Assembly: GCA_004297775.1 (NCBI GenBank)
Contig: SCUE01000007.1
Span: forward strand, 62,001-126,000
Length of the DNA: 64,000 nt
Source of the DNA: Chloroflexota bacterium
GTDB taxonomy: Bacteria; Chloroflexota; UBA6077; FW602-bin22
Direction of reading: 5' to 3'
Shown: positions 27,122-34,982 of the stretch, piece by piece
Numbering within the stretch: the first letter of the stretch is position 1
Layout of the letters: each line of letters starts with the position of its first letter
Program-made: the position numbers and the translations under genes
Notes under the pieces: generated by a model
What the model saw: the letters and a program-made list of their open reading frames with translations, nothing else
Databases searched by the model: none
Told to the model about the DNA's origin: nothing

Positions 27122-28161
27122 GCACCGAACCGAAGAAAATCTCACTTGAGCAGGTCACCCAAACATTCAGGGGCGGCGCGCTCAGCGCGATCGGCGGCGA
27201 ACTCATCGCCGTTGACCGCGCCACGTTCACGCTGACGGCCGAGCCACCGCAGATCATCAGTCTGGTTGGCGAGAGTGGCAGCGGCAAGAGCACGATCGCG
27301 AGGATCATCCTCGGACTGCAGCACCCGACTGCCGGCCGTGTGCTCTACAACGGCAAGAACATCTTCAAACTCGACAGTGCCGAGTACGATCGGTACAGAC
27401 GCGACGTTCAGCCGGTTTTTCAGGATCCGTATGGCATCTTCAATCCGTTCTACCGGGTGGATCGGGTATTCTGGCGCCCGATCGAGAAATTCGGACTGGC
27501 GAAGAGCAAGGCTAACGGCCTTCAACTGATCGAGGAGTCACTCCACGCGGTCGACCTCCGGCCGGCGGACGTGCTTGGTCGCTACCCACACCAACTAAGC
27601 GGTGGCCAGCGACAACGCGTGATGCTCGCGCGGGTACACATGCTTCGACCCGCGTTCATCATCGCCGACGAACCAGTCTCGATGCTCGACGCCGCCGTTC
27701 GCGTGATGTTCCTGAATGTGCTGCTCGATTTCCGCGAAAAGTACGGGATGACGACTCTGTTCATCACCCATGACCTCTCGACGGCGTACTATCTGGGCGG
27801 CGAGACCATGGTCATCTCTCAGGGACGGATCGTCGAACGCGGCAGAGCCGAGGACGTGATCACCAAGCCTGCCCACCCATACACGCGGCAGTTGATCGCA
27901 TCGGTACCGGTCCCCGATCCGGACAGCCGATGGACCGATCGACTGGAAGTCAGCGAGCAGACGGCCGAGGTGCGCTCGCGCTCGCGCGACCGCTGCCTAT
28001 TCGCCGAGCGCTGCTCGCACGTATCGGATCACTGCTGGAACGCCCGGCCAGCGATGATGTCGGCCGGGAACGCGCAGAATGCGGCTTGCTTTCTGTACGG
28101 CACGGCCGAGCACGACGACCGTGCCGTCGCGATCGCCGAGAGTGTCGGAGGAGCACTGTGA
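27118..28161 (+). CDS. ABC importer ATPase (DppF/OppF family)
   Basis: 347 residues from ATG 27118, overlapping the previous stop. Walker A GESGSGKS, signature LSGGQRQR, Walker B FIIADEPVSMLD, and a C-terminal cysteine cluster (CLFAERCSHVSDHC...ACFL) are visible. It forms the heterodimeric motor with the previous gene product. Its stop overlaps the start of a small membrane-protein gene as GTGA. Confidence 0.94.
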   Translation: MSTEPKKISLEQVTQTFRGGALSAIGGELIAVDRATFTLTAEPPQIISLVGESGSGKSTIARIILGLQHPTAGRVLYNGKNIFKLDSAEYDRYRRDVQPVFQDPYGIFNPFYRVDRVFWRPIEKFGLAKSKANGLQLIEESLHAVDLRPADVLGRYPHQLSGGQRQRVMLARVHMLRPAFIIADEPVSMLDAAVRVMFLNVLLDFREKYGMTTLFITHDLSTAYYLGGETMVISQGRIVERGRAEDVITKPAHPYTRQLIASVPVPDPDSRWTDRLEVSEQTAEVRSRSRDRCLFAERCSHVSDHCWNARPAMMSAGNAQNAACFLYGTAEHDDRAVAIAESVGGAL

Positions 28162-28448
28162 CGTTCGTTTCCCGCCCGCCGATCAGCGTCCGCTCCGACG
28201 GCCCGGCCCGACGGACGCGGCGGCTGATCGGCCTCGGCGTCGCCACGGCGCTAGCGATCGGCATCGCCGCGGCGGTCGCGTCTGGCGGCGGCACGGCGCC
28301 GGCGGCCGCGACCGTGCCGACCGCGCCCGCGATCGCGATTGTGGCCGCGGAACCTACCACCATGCCAACCCCGGATCCCGCCGCGGCCTATTCGCTGATG
28401 GTCAGCGAATCGGACTACTGCAACTGTCAGAAAGGACCATCACCATGA
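28158..28448 (+). CDS. Small single-TM protein within importer operon
   Basis: 96 residues from GTG 28158, with GGAGGAG 5 nt upstream and 4-bp overlaps with both neighbours (GTGA and ATGA). This coupling on both sides shows it is real. A basic head (RRTRRLIG) is followed by one hydrophobic helix (about 28-47), an Ala/Pro/Thr-rich stretch, and a cysteine-containing end (SDYCNCQKG). No family is recognised. It links the importer genes to the two oxidoreductase genes in one operon. Confidence 0.7.
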   Translation: MTFVSRPPISVRSDGPARRTRRLIGLGVATALAIGIAAAVASGGGTAPAAATVPTAPAIAIVAAEPTTMPTPDPAAAYSLMVSESDYCNCQKGPSP

Positions 28449-29524
28449 CTGAGCGCAAGCTAGGAATCGGCATCATCGGCGCAGGGGGGATTGCCAACGG
28501 CGCCCACCTACCGAACTACGCCCGCAACCCGCGCGCGCGGCTGGTGGCCGTGGCCGATATCAACCCTGAGGCCGCGCGGGCGACGGCCGAGCGCTGGGGA
28601 ATACCCAACCATTACGCCGACTACACGGAGCTTCTCGCTAATCCCGAGGTCGAGGCCGTCAGTGTCACGACCTGGGCTGGCGCGCACGCCGATCCGGTCA
28701 TCGCCGCGGCCGCCGCTGGCAAGCACATTATCTGTGAGAAGCCGATCGCAACTCAGCTCGAGGATGCCGACGCGATGGTCGCGGCCGCGGCGCGTGCGGG
28801 TGTCAAGTTCACGATGGGTTACCAGCCTCGCTTCTCGCTCTTGTGGAATACGGTCAAGAGATTGCTCGACGAGGGCGCCATTGGAGATGTCCAGGCGCTG
28901 AATATCTCCAGCACGGCGCCGTCGGCGCACCGAACCCCCTGGTTTCTGCGCAAGGCGCAGGCCGGCGGCGGGGTGCTGATGGACTGGGGCATCTACACCG
29001 CCTTCATGATTAACTGGTTCATGGGTCCGGTCGAGCGCGTCTACGGCACTTACCGGCGCTTCCGCAAAGACTCGTACGCGGGCGGCGAGCTGGTGCCCGA
29101 CGCCGACGTCGAAGACACGGTCGCCGCGACGCTGCAGTTCAAGAGCGGCGCGGTCGGAACCTGGTACTCGACCTGGGCGGCAACCGCTCGCCATGGATAC
29201 ACCTCGATCGACGGCTCTCTCGGTTCAATCCAGATGCGCGGCGGAGCAAGCGAGGGACCGAGCCTCTTCACAACCCGATTCGACGAGCCGGAACACCTGC
29301 GCGGCTGGCGTCAACTGCCGCTGACCGAACTGCAGAACTCGGAGCAGCACTACCGCAAGCTCGACCACCTGATCAAGGCAGTCCTCGACGATCAGCCGCT
29401 CGTCATGACCGGCGCCGATGGGCGCGACGCGCTTGAACTCGTGCTCTCGATCTACCGCTCGGCGGAAACAGCCCAACCGGTCAAGTTGCCGATGGTGCGT
29501 GAGCTCGCCGGGGTGGGCCGCTAA
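28445..29524 (+). CDS. Gfo/Idh/MocA family oxidoreductase (1)
   Basis: 359 residues from ATG 28445 (ATGA overlap). The N-terminal Rossmann fold has GIIGAGGIANGAHLPNY, and the family lysine is in ICEKPIATQLEDA. The C-terminal alpha/beta domain includes DWGIYTAFMINWFMG. These enzymes oxidise sugars, inositols or related polyols with NAD(P). Co-transcription with a binding-protein importer suggests the imported compound, or its breakdown product, is the substrate. Overlaps the next oxidoreductase by one base (TAATG). Confidence 0.92.
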   Translation: MTERKLGIGIIGAGGIANGAHLPNYARNPRARLVAVADINPEAARATAERWGIPNHYADYTELLANPEVEAVSVTTWAGAHADPVIAAAAAGKHIICEKPIATQLEDADAMVAAAARAGVKFTMGYQPRFSLLWNTVKRLLDEGAIGDVQALNISSTAPSAHRTPWFLRKAQAGGGVLMDWGIYTAFMINWFMGPVERVYGTYRRFRKDSYAGGELVPDADVEDTVAATLQFKSGAVGTWYSTWAATARHGYTSIDGSLGSIQMRGGASEGPSLFTTRFDEPEHLRGWRQLPLTELQNSEQHYRKLDHLIKAVLDDQPLVMTGADGRDALELVLSIYRSAETAQPVKLPMVRELAGVGR

Positions 29525-30585
29525 TGGCGACGAAGCTCCGGGTCGGCCTCGTCGACGCCGCCCACCTTCACTTCCGAACGCTCATCAAGGCGACTCTCGA
29601 GAGTCCAACCGCCGACGTGGTTGGGATGGTCATCGACGACGACGAACAGCGGGCACTCTACACCGCCGAATATCCCCACGTGCCGCTGTTCGTCTCCGCC
29701 GAAGAGTTGTACGCGCGAGCCAAGCCTCAGGCAATCATTACCTGCGCTGACAACCGGCGCGCGGCCGAGGTCGTCGCCGAGGCGGCCGCGCACGGCGTTC
29801 ACGTGATGAAAGAGAAGCCCATGGCGGCGTCGCTGGCGCTGGCGGATGAGATGGCAACGACCGCCGCCCGGGCTGGTATCCGACTGATGATCAACTGGCC
29901 GACCAACTGGTCGCCGTCATACCACCACGCCAAGCGCCTGATCGACGACGATCGGATCGGTCGCGTTTGGCAGGTGCACCACCGGTCCGGTCACGGCGGG
30001 CCGCCGGCAGACTACGCGGCGCGCGGTCCGATCGCGCGCATCGGCTGGGGCTGGCTGATCGACCGAGAGCGAAACGGCGGCGGCGCGTTTATCGACTTTT
30101 GCTCGTATGGCGCCGTGCTGAGCCGCTGGATCATGGGCCAGCCGAGCAAGGTCATGGCCATGGGCGGCCGCTATGTGAAGGAGTTCTTCACCGTCGACGA
30201 CAACGCGATCCTTCTGCTCGGCTACCCGCGCGGCCACGCCGTCTGCGAAGGGACGTGGACGCAGCCGGCCGTCCCCCTGCGCATCCCGAGCATGATCTAT
30301 GGAGCGAATGGGTCGATTGCCGTGACCGGCCAGTCGGAGCTGCAGGTCGCTGTGTCTGGCGCCGAGCGCGGCGAGGTGAAGAGTGAGAGTATCACGGCCG
30401 AGCCCCTCGCCAACCACTACCGCTCCGCGCCGGACTACTTCACTTACTGCCTGCTCAACGAGAAACCGTTCGAGGGCATCGTCGCCCCGGAGGTCTCCCG
30501 CGACGCGCAGGAGATTCTCGAGGCGGGGCTGATCGCGATGCGCGAGGGCCGCGAGGTCAGCCTACCGCTGCGTCCCTACTCCTGA
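29524..30585 (+). CDS. Gfo/Idh/MocA family oxidoreductase (2)
   Basis: 353 residues. The Rossmann start is less canonical (VGLVDAAHLHFRTLIKATLE lacks the Gly-rich GxGxxG), but the family EKP motif is present (VMKEKPMAASLALADEM), as is the C-terminal domain (FIDFCSYGAVLSRWIMGQ). The missing glycines raise the possibility of altered cofactor binding. It may work as a partner or second step beside the first oxidoreductase. The 40-bp rlpA-derived repeat follows the stop by one base. Confidence 0.9.
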   Translation: MATKLRVGLVDAAHLHFRTLIKATLESPTADVVGMVIDDDEQRALYTAEYPHVPLFVSAEELYARAKPQAIITCADNRRAAEVVAEAAAHGVHVMKEKPMAASLALADEMATTAARAGIRLMINWPTNWSPSYHHAKRLIDDDRIGRVWQVHHRSGHGGPPADYAARGPIARIGWGWLIDRERNGGGAFIDFCSYGAVLSRWIMGQPSKVMAMGGRYVKEFFTVDDNAILLLGYPRGHAVCEGTWTQPAVPLRIPSMIYGANGSIAVTGQSELQVAVSGAERGEVKSESITAEPLANHYRSAPDYFTYCLLNEKPFEGIVAPEVSRDAQEILEAGLIAMREGREVSLPLRPYS

Positions 30586-30586
30586 G

Positions 30587-30626
30587 CGTCGGACGGCGTC
30601 ATCCGGATTGTCGTCGAGCCGATCGA
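30587..30626 (+). repeat. 40-bp direct repeat, right copy
   Basis: Identical to 21114-21153 (the 3' end of the rlpA-like gene), lying here without the rest of that gene, directly after the oxidoreductase stop. It reads SDGVIRIVVEPIE-stop in the corresponding frame. It marks the right edge of the 9.4-kb block. The following 58 bases to the M20 gene show no clear promoter. Confidence 0.95.
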
Positions 30627-30684
30627 GTAGCGGCATGGTGTACCCTGCCGTCGAGTTCTTTCGGCGGAGGGCCGTGACGACACC

Positions 30685-31863
30685 ATGCTGACAGACCGAA
30701 CGACGACGGCGGGACGCGCCACCGAATTGCTGCGCGACATGGTCGCCATCGAGAGCGTCAATCCGTTCTTTGCCGATGGCGCCCGTGGCGAGGTCGCCAT
30801 GGCCGACTACGTGGCCGATCAATTCACGCGCCTCGGATTCGAACCTCAGCGGCAGATGGTCGTTGACGGCCGCGAGAACGTGTACGCGCGGCTCGACGTG
30901 CCCAACGCCGCGGCGACGATCCTGTTCGAGGCGCACATGGACACGGTTACGCTCGAACCCGTCGGCCGCGCAATGCTCGACCCACGGATCGGCGACGGCC
31001 GTATGAACGGACGTGGCTCGTGCGATACGAAGGCATCCCTGGCGGCGATGCTCACGGCTCTCGAGGCTCTTCGCCAGCGGACGGCTGACCTCCGCTGCAA
31101 CGTCATCGTCATGGGATCAGTCGACGAGGAATACCTGATGCGCGGCATCGTCGCGTTCGCCACCGACGGACCGAAAGTGGACGCCGCGATCGTGGGCGAA
31201 CCAACCGGCAACAATGTCGTCCGAGCCCACAAGGGCCTGGTGCGATGGCGGATCGCCACGCGCGGCCGCGCTGCCCACACGTCCCGTCCGGAAAGCGGCG
31301 ACAACGCGATCTACCAGATGGCCGCGACCATCGCCGGTTTGCGCCGCGCGATCGACCCTGGCTTGAAGACCAAGATGCACCCGCTGCTCTCGCCACCGAC
31401 GTTCACGGTTTCGATGATCGAGGGTGGCCTCGGCGCGAACATCGTTCCGGATCGGTGCGAGATCACAATCGATCGCCGCACTCTGCCCTTTGAGCGGCAC
31501 GCCGACGTCATCGCCGACCTCCACGCCGCCGCGGCAGCTTTGATGCGTCAGGATCCCTCTCTGCATATCGAGATCGCCGAGCCGTTCGCCAACATCGGCG
31601 GCCTCGATACGCCGGATGGCACCCCGATCGTGACGCTTGCGACACGCATCGCCGCGCAGCACGGCGGCGACGTCGTCGCCCGAGGCGTTCCGTACGGCAC
31701 CAACGCGCCCGGCCTGGCCGAGCGCGGCGTTCCGACGATCGTCCTCGGACCGGGCGACATTGGGCAAGCGCACACCGACAGTGAGTGGGTCGATCTCAAC
31801 GAGGTCGAGCGGGCCGCCGAGATGTACGCCCGTATCGCGCTGTCGTTTCCCGGGTCGGCATGA
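30685..31863 (+). CDS. M20 family metallohydrolase (ArgE/DapE type, 1)
   Basis: 392 residues. Di-zinc ligands are visible: FEAHMDTV, NGRGSCDTKA, SVDEEYL and VGEPT, with the lid dimerisation domain around 180-300. The family deacylates N-acyl amino acids or cleaves related amides. It is the first gene of a four-gene run with ATGA overlaps at the first two junctions (dehydrogenase, phosphatase-like, aminotransferase), which suggests one catabolic pathway. The substrate is not determinable. Confidence 0.9.
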   Translation: MLTDRTTTAGRATELLRDMVAIESVNPFFADGARGEVAMADYVADQFTRLGFEPQRQMVVDGRENVYARLDVPNAAATILFEAHMDTVTLEPVGRAMLDPRIGDGRMNGRGSCDTKASLAAMLTALEALRQRTADLRCNVIVMGSVDEEYLMRGIVAFATDGPKVDAAIVGEPTGNNVVRAHKGLVRWRIATRGRAAHTSRPESGDNAIYQMAATIAGLRRAIDPGLKTKMHPLLSPPTFTVSMIEGGLGANIVPDRCEITIDRRTLPFERHADVIADLHAAAAALMRQDPSLHIEIAEPFANIGGLDTPDGTPIVTLATRIAAQHGGDVVARGVPYGTNAPGLAERGVPTIVLGPGDIGQAHTDSEWVDLNEVERAAEMYARIALSFPGSA

Positions 31864-32957
31864 CGGTTGGCCAAACCGCGGCGATAGAGCGTTACGCCGC
31901 TAACGATTTGCGCGCGTTCGTCACGGGCGTACTCGAACGTTTGGCAGTGCCGTCTGTCGACGCGGCCCTCGCGGCCAACGCCCTGCACGCGGCCGACATC
32001 ACCGGAGTCGACTCGCACGGCGTGGCGCGCTTCGCGGGACACCCGAGTTACGTCCCCGGCCTCCGCCGGCGACTCGTCAATCCGCGTCCCGGATCACGAA
32101 TCGTGTCCGAGGCGCCATCCACCGCTCTGATCGATGGCGACGATGGGATGGGCGTCGTGATCGCGTCGCGGGCGATGGACGTCGCAATCAGGAAGGCGTT
32201 CGAAACCGGAGTCGGACTCGTCACCGTCACGAATTCTCGCCATTTTGGCATCGCCGCGCACTATGCGCGGATGGCGTTGCCTCACGGAATGATCGGTATC
32301 GCGATGACAAACGCGTGCCCGCAGGTCGCGTTGCCGGGCAGCGTTGGCGCGCTTCTGGGCACGAATCCGATCGCCGTCGCGGCGCCGACGGGCACTGGCG
32401 CTCCGTTCGTCCTGGACATGGCCACAAGCGTGGGTGCCGCCGGAAAGGCCGAGATCGCACGTCGCGCCGGCAAGACGATGCCGAAAGGATGGCTGGTCGA
32501 CGCCGAGGGACGTCCGACGATCGACCCGGAGGTCTTATTCGGCGGCCTCGGCGGGGCGCTCATGCCACTCGGCTCCAGCGACGATACCGCCGCTCACAAG
32601 GGTTATGGATTGGCAATGGTCGTGGATATCTTGTGCGGAGTGCTCTCGGGCGCAGGACATTCGGCGGCGCTTGATCCGGAGCCGTGGGAATGCGGCCATT
32701 TCCTCGGCGCAATCCGTGTCGACGCGTTCCGTCCGTTGGGCGGCTTCGTCGACGGGATGGCGGCGATGTTTCGCACGTTCCGGACCGCGAAGCGCGCGGA
32801 CGGCATCGCTCCTTTCAAGATTCACGGCGAGATCGAGGCGGCGACGCGCGCCGACCGAGAGGCGCGCGGCGTCCCGCTTCACCCCGCGGTCGTCGCCGAA
32901 CTGAAGACACTCGTTCCCGAATTCTCGATTCCATTTCCGGAGCCGATTCACCGATGA
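31860..32957 (+). CDS. Ldh/AllD-type NAD(P) dehydrogenase
   Basis: 365 residues from ATG 31860 (ATGA overlap). It belongs to the malate/L-lactate/ureidoglycolate/sulfolactate dehydrogenase family, which has a non-Rossmann fold: TGVDSHGVARF, VTNSRHFGIAAHYARMAL, NACPQVALPG, GTNPIAVAAPTG and HKGYGLAMVVDILCG are all family blocks, with the catalytic His in NSRHFG. The substrate is a 2-hydroxy acid; which one is open. Confidence 0.93.
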   Translation: MTVGQTAAIERYAANDLRAFVTGVLERLAVPSVDAALAANALHAADITGVDSHGVARFAGHPSYVPGLRRRLVNPRPGSRIVSEAPSTALIDGDDGMGVVIASRAMDVAIRKAFETGVGLVTVTNSRHFGIAAHYARMALPHGMIGIAMTNACPQVALPGSVGALLGTNPIAVAAPTGTGAPFVLDMATSVGAAGKAEIARRAGKTMPKGWLVDAEGRPTIDPEVLFGGLGGALMPLGSSDDTAAHKGYGLAMVVDILCGVLSGAGHSAALDPEPWECGHFLGAIRVDAFRPLGGFVDGMAAMFRTFRTAKRADGIAPFKIHGEIEAATRADREARGVPLHPAVVAELKTLVPEFSIPFPEPIHR

Positions 32958-33739
32958 ACGAACTCGATTTCGCAGTCGACCTGGCGATCGACGCCGGCGC
33001 GATCCTGACGCACTACTTTCGAACGGGGTTGGCAGTCGAGGCCAAAGGCTGGGCCGATCCCGTGACCGAGGCGGATCGCGCCGCGGAGACACTGATTCAG
33101 GATCGCATCGCCCGCGCCTATCCCAACGACGGTATCTACGGCGAAGAGCATGGGCGCGCCGGCGCAAGCGCATCCGCTCGGCTGTGGGTCGTCGACCCGT
33201 TGGATGGCACCGCCAATTTCGCGGGCGGAATGCCGGTCTTCGCCGTCTGCCTCACGTTGATCGATGCGACCGGACCGGTGATGAACGTCACGTACGATCC
33301 GATGCGAGGTGAAGCCTTCACTGCCACGCGCGGTGGCGGCGCACGCCTCAACGGGCGGGTCCTGAGAGTCGATGACGTGCCCGATCTCTCCGGCGCGTTA
33401 GTCCACATTTCGTTTCCTCGCGACAGACGTCAGTGGCGGCAGGGCTTGGAAATGGTGCGCCTCATCACCGAAGTGGCGCCGCACGCGCGCAATATCGGCT
33501 CGTCGGCGCTCGCTCAGACGTACGTCGCGGCCGGACGACTGCACGCCCACGCGCGCGTCAGCGTCGGTGATTTCGACATCGTCGGCGGTAATTTGCTGAT
33601 CGAAGAGGCCGGCGGCATCACCACAAGCCTGGACGGCGGCGCGTACGGCGACGGGACCCGCGGGCTACTGGCGGCGAGCCCGATCGTCCACCAGCGTCTT
33701 CTGGCAATGGGCTTGGCGCGCACGCTCGACATCGATTGA
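32954..33739 (+). CDS. Inositol-monophosphatase-family phosphatase
   Basis: 261 residues from ATG 32954 (ATGA overlap). Metal-binding motifs: EEH (about 62-64), DPLDGTANF with Asp81, and GDFDIVGG as the late WDxAG equivalent (first position Gly rather than Trp). The family dephosphorylates inositol, histidinol, fructose-1,6-bis- or PAP phosphates. The reference from sequence alone is to the family only. Followed by the aminotransferase after 18 bp. Confidence 0.92.
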   Translation: MNELDFAVDLAIDAGAILTHYFRTGLAVEAKGWADPVTEADRAAETLIQDRIARAYPNDGIYGEEHGRAGASASARLWVVDPLDGTANFAGGMPVFAVCLTLIDATGPVMNVTYDPMRGEAFTATRGGGARLNGRVLRVDDVPDLSGALVHISFPRDRRQWRQGLEMVRLITEVAPHARNIGSSALAQTYVAAGRLHAHARVSVGDFDIVGGNLLIEEAGGITTSLDGGAYGDGTRGLLAASPIVHQRLLAMGLARTLDID

Positions 33740-33757
33740 ATGGGGAGAAGGCAGAGG

Positions 33758-34945
33758 ATGGCGGCAAGCTACGACGTCGTGGCAATTCGATCCGACCTAC
33801 CGGCGTTGCGCGACGTGACCTACCTGAACTTCGGGACCGAGGGCGTCATGGCCGAGTCGGTCCTGGCGAAGTATTTCGAGGTTCTTGGTCGCTTCGAACG
33901 GTACGGCCATTACGAACGCATGCGGATCGTCGAGCACATGCAGGCGTGTCGCGAACGAGTCGGCAAGATCGTCAAAGCCTACGCCAGCGAGGTGTCGATC
34001 ACCCGGAACGGAACTGACGGCGTCAGCATCGTCCTCGGATCGTTCCCTTTCCAGGAGGGCGACGAACTGCTGATCGGCGGTGAGGAGCATCCGGCAATCG
34101 TCTATCCCGCGTTCGCTCTCCAGAAGACGCGCGGCGTCATCGTCCGGCGCTTTCCGTTTCACCACGATCCCTCCCAGACACTGCGCGCGTTCGCGGCCGC
34201 TCTAACGCCGAAGACGCGCTTCGTCGCGTTCAGCCACGTGTCGTGCGAGACGGGGATCCGGAACCCCGCCAAGGCGATTATCTCCATCGCTCACGCGCGC
34301 GGCGTGCCGGTGTTGCTCGATGGCGCACAAACCATCGGCTGCCTTGACATCGACTTCCCCGATCTCGGCGCGGACTTTCTGACCGGCAGCGCGCATAAGT
34401 GGCTCTGCGGGCCGAAGGGAACGGGCATCCTGGTCATACGAACCGACAAGCTCGATTCCCTGACGCCAGCCTATGTCGGCGGCGGCTCATTCGCCGAAGG
34501 ATTCCCCTGGGACAAGCTCGGCGAACCGGCCTCAGTAACGTTCGAGTGGGCACCGGGCGCGGCCCGATTCGAGTACGGCATGCGGAATCCAGCGACCTAT
34601 GCCGGCCTGAACTTCGCGATCGACCACCTGGATTCGCTCGGATGGAAGAGTATCCATTCGCATCAGCGATCGATGACCGAAGACCTGAAGCGGCGTCTCG
34701 GCGCAGTGCCCGGCATCCGCATTCAGACGCCGATGTCATGGTCCGACTCATCGCCGATCGTCAACGTCGCCGTCGAGGGCGTTCGTGGCCGTGACGTGAG
34801 CCAGAAGCTCTGGAATGATTACGCGATCGTGCAACGCGCGGTCCGTGATCCGGATGGCGTTCGCATCTCGACCGGCTATTGCACAACGACAGCCGATCAC
34901 GATCGATTGATCCAAGCGCTCACGGTGATCGCGCGAACAAACTAG
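33758..34945 (+). CDS. Class V aminotransferase (isopenicillin-N-epimerase-like)
   Basis: 395 residues from ATG 33758; GGAGAAGG 6 nt upstream favours this over ATG 33740. Fold-type I PLP enzyme with the Schiff-base lysine at 214 (GSAHKWLCGPKGTG) and the preceding PLP Asp/His segment (VPVLLDGAQTIG). The class includes cysteine desulfurases, epimerases and ureidoglycine aminotransferase. No cysteine-desulfurase active-site loop is evident. Last gene of the M20 operon, ending at a stem-loop region shared with the convergent protease gene. Confidence 0.9.
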   Translation: MAASYDVVAIRSDLPALRDVTYLNFGTEGVMAESVLAKYFEVLGRFERYGHYERMRIVEHMQACRERVGKIVKAYASEVSITRNGTDGVSIVLGSFPFQEGDELLIGGEEHPAIVYPAFALQKTRGVIVRRFPFHHDPSQTLRAFAAALTPKTRFVAFSHVSCETGIRNPAKAIISIAHARGVPVLLDGAQTIGCLDIDFPDLGADFLTGSAHKWLCGPKGTGILVIRTDKLDSLTPAYVGGGSFAEGFPWDKLGEPASVTFEWAPGAARFEYGMRNPATYAGLNFAIDHLDSLGWKSIHSHQRSMTEDLKRRLGAVPGIRIQTPMSWSDSSPIVNVAVEGVRGRDVSQKLWNDYAIVQRAVRDPDGVRISTGYCTTTADHDRLIQALTVIARTN

Positions 34946-34946
34946 A

Positions 34947-34982
34947 CCAGGCTGGGCGCCTGGCGCTCAGTCACTGACTGAG
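34947..34982. terminator. Convergent-gene double inverted repeat
   Basis: CCAGGC-TGGGC-GCCTGG (34947-34963) is followed by a perfect palindrome CTCAGTCA-C-TGACTGAG (34966-34982) that overlaps the end of the protease gene. There is no T-run. It could serve as a bidirectional terminator. Confidence 0.5.
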
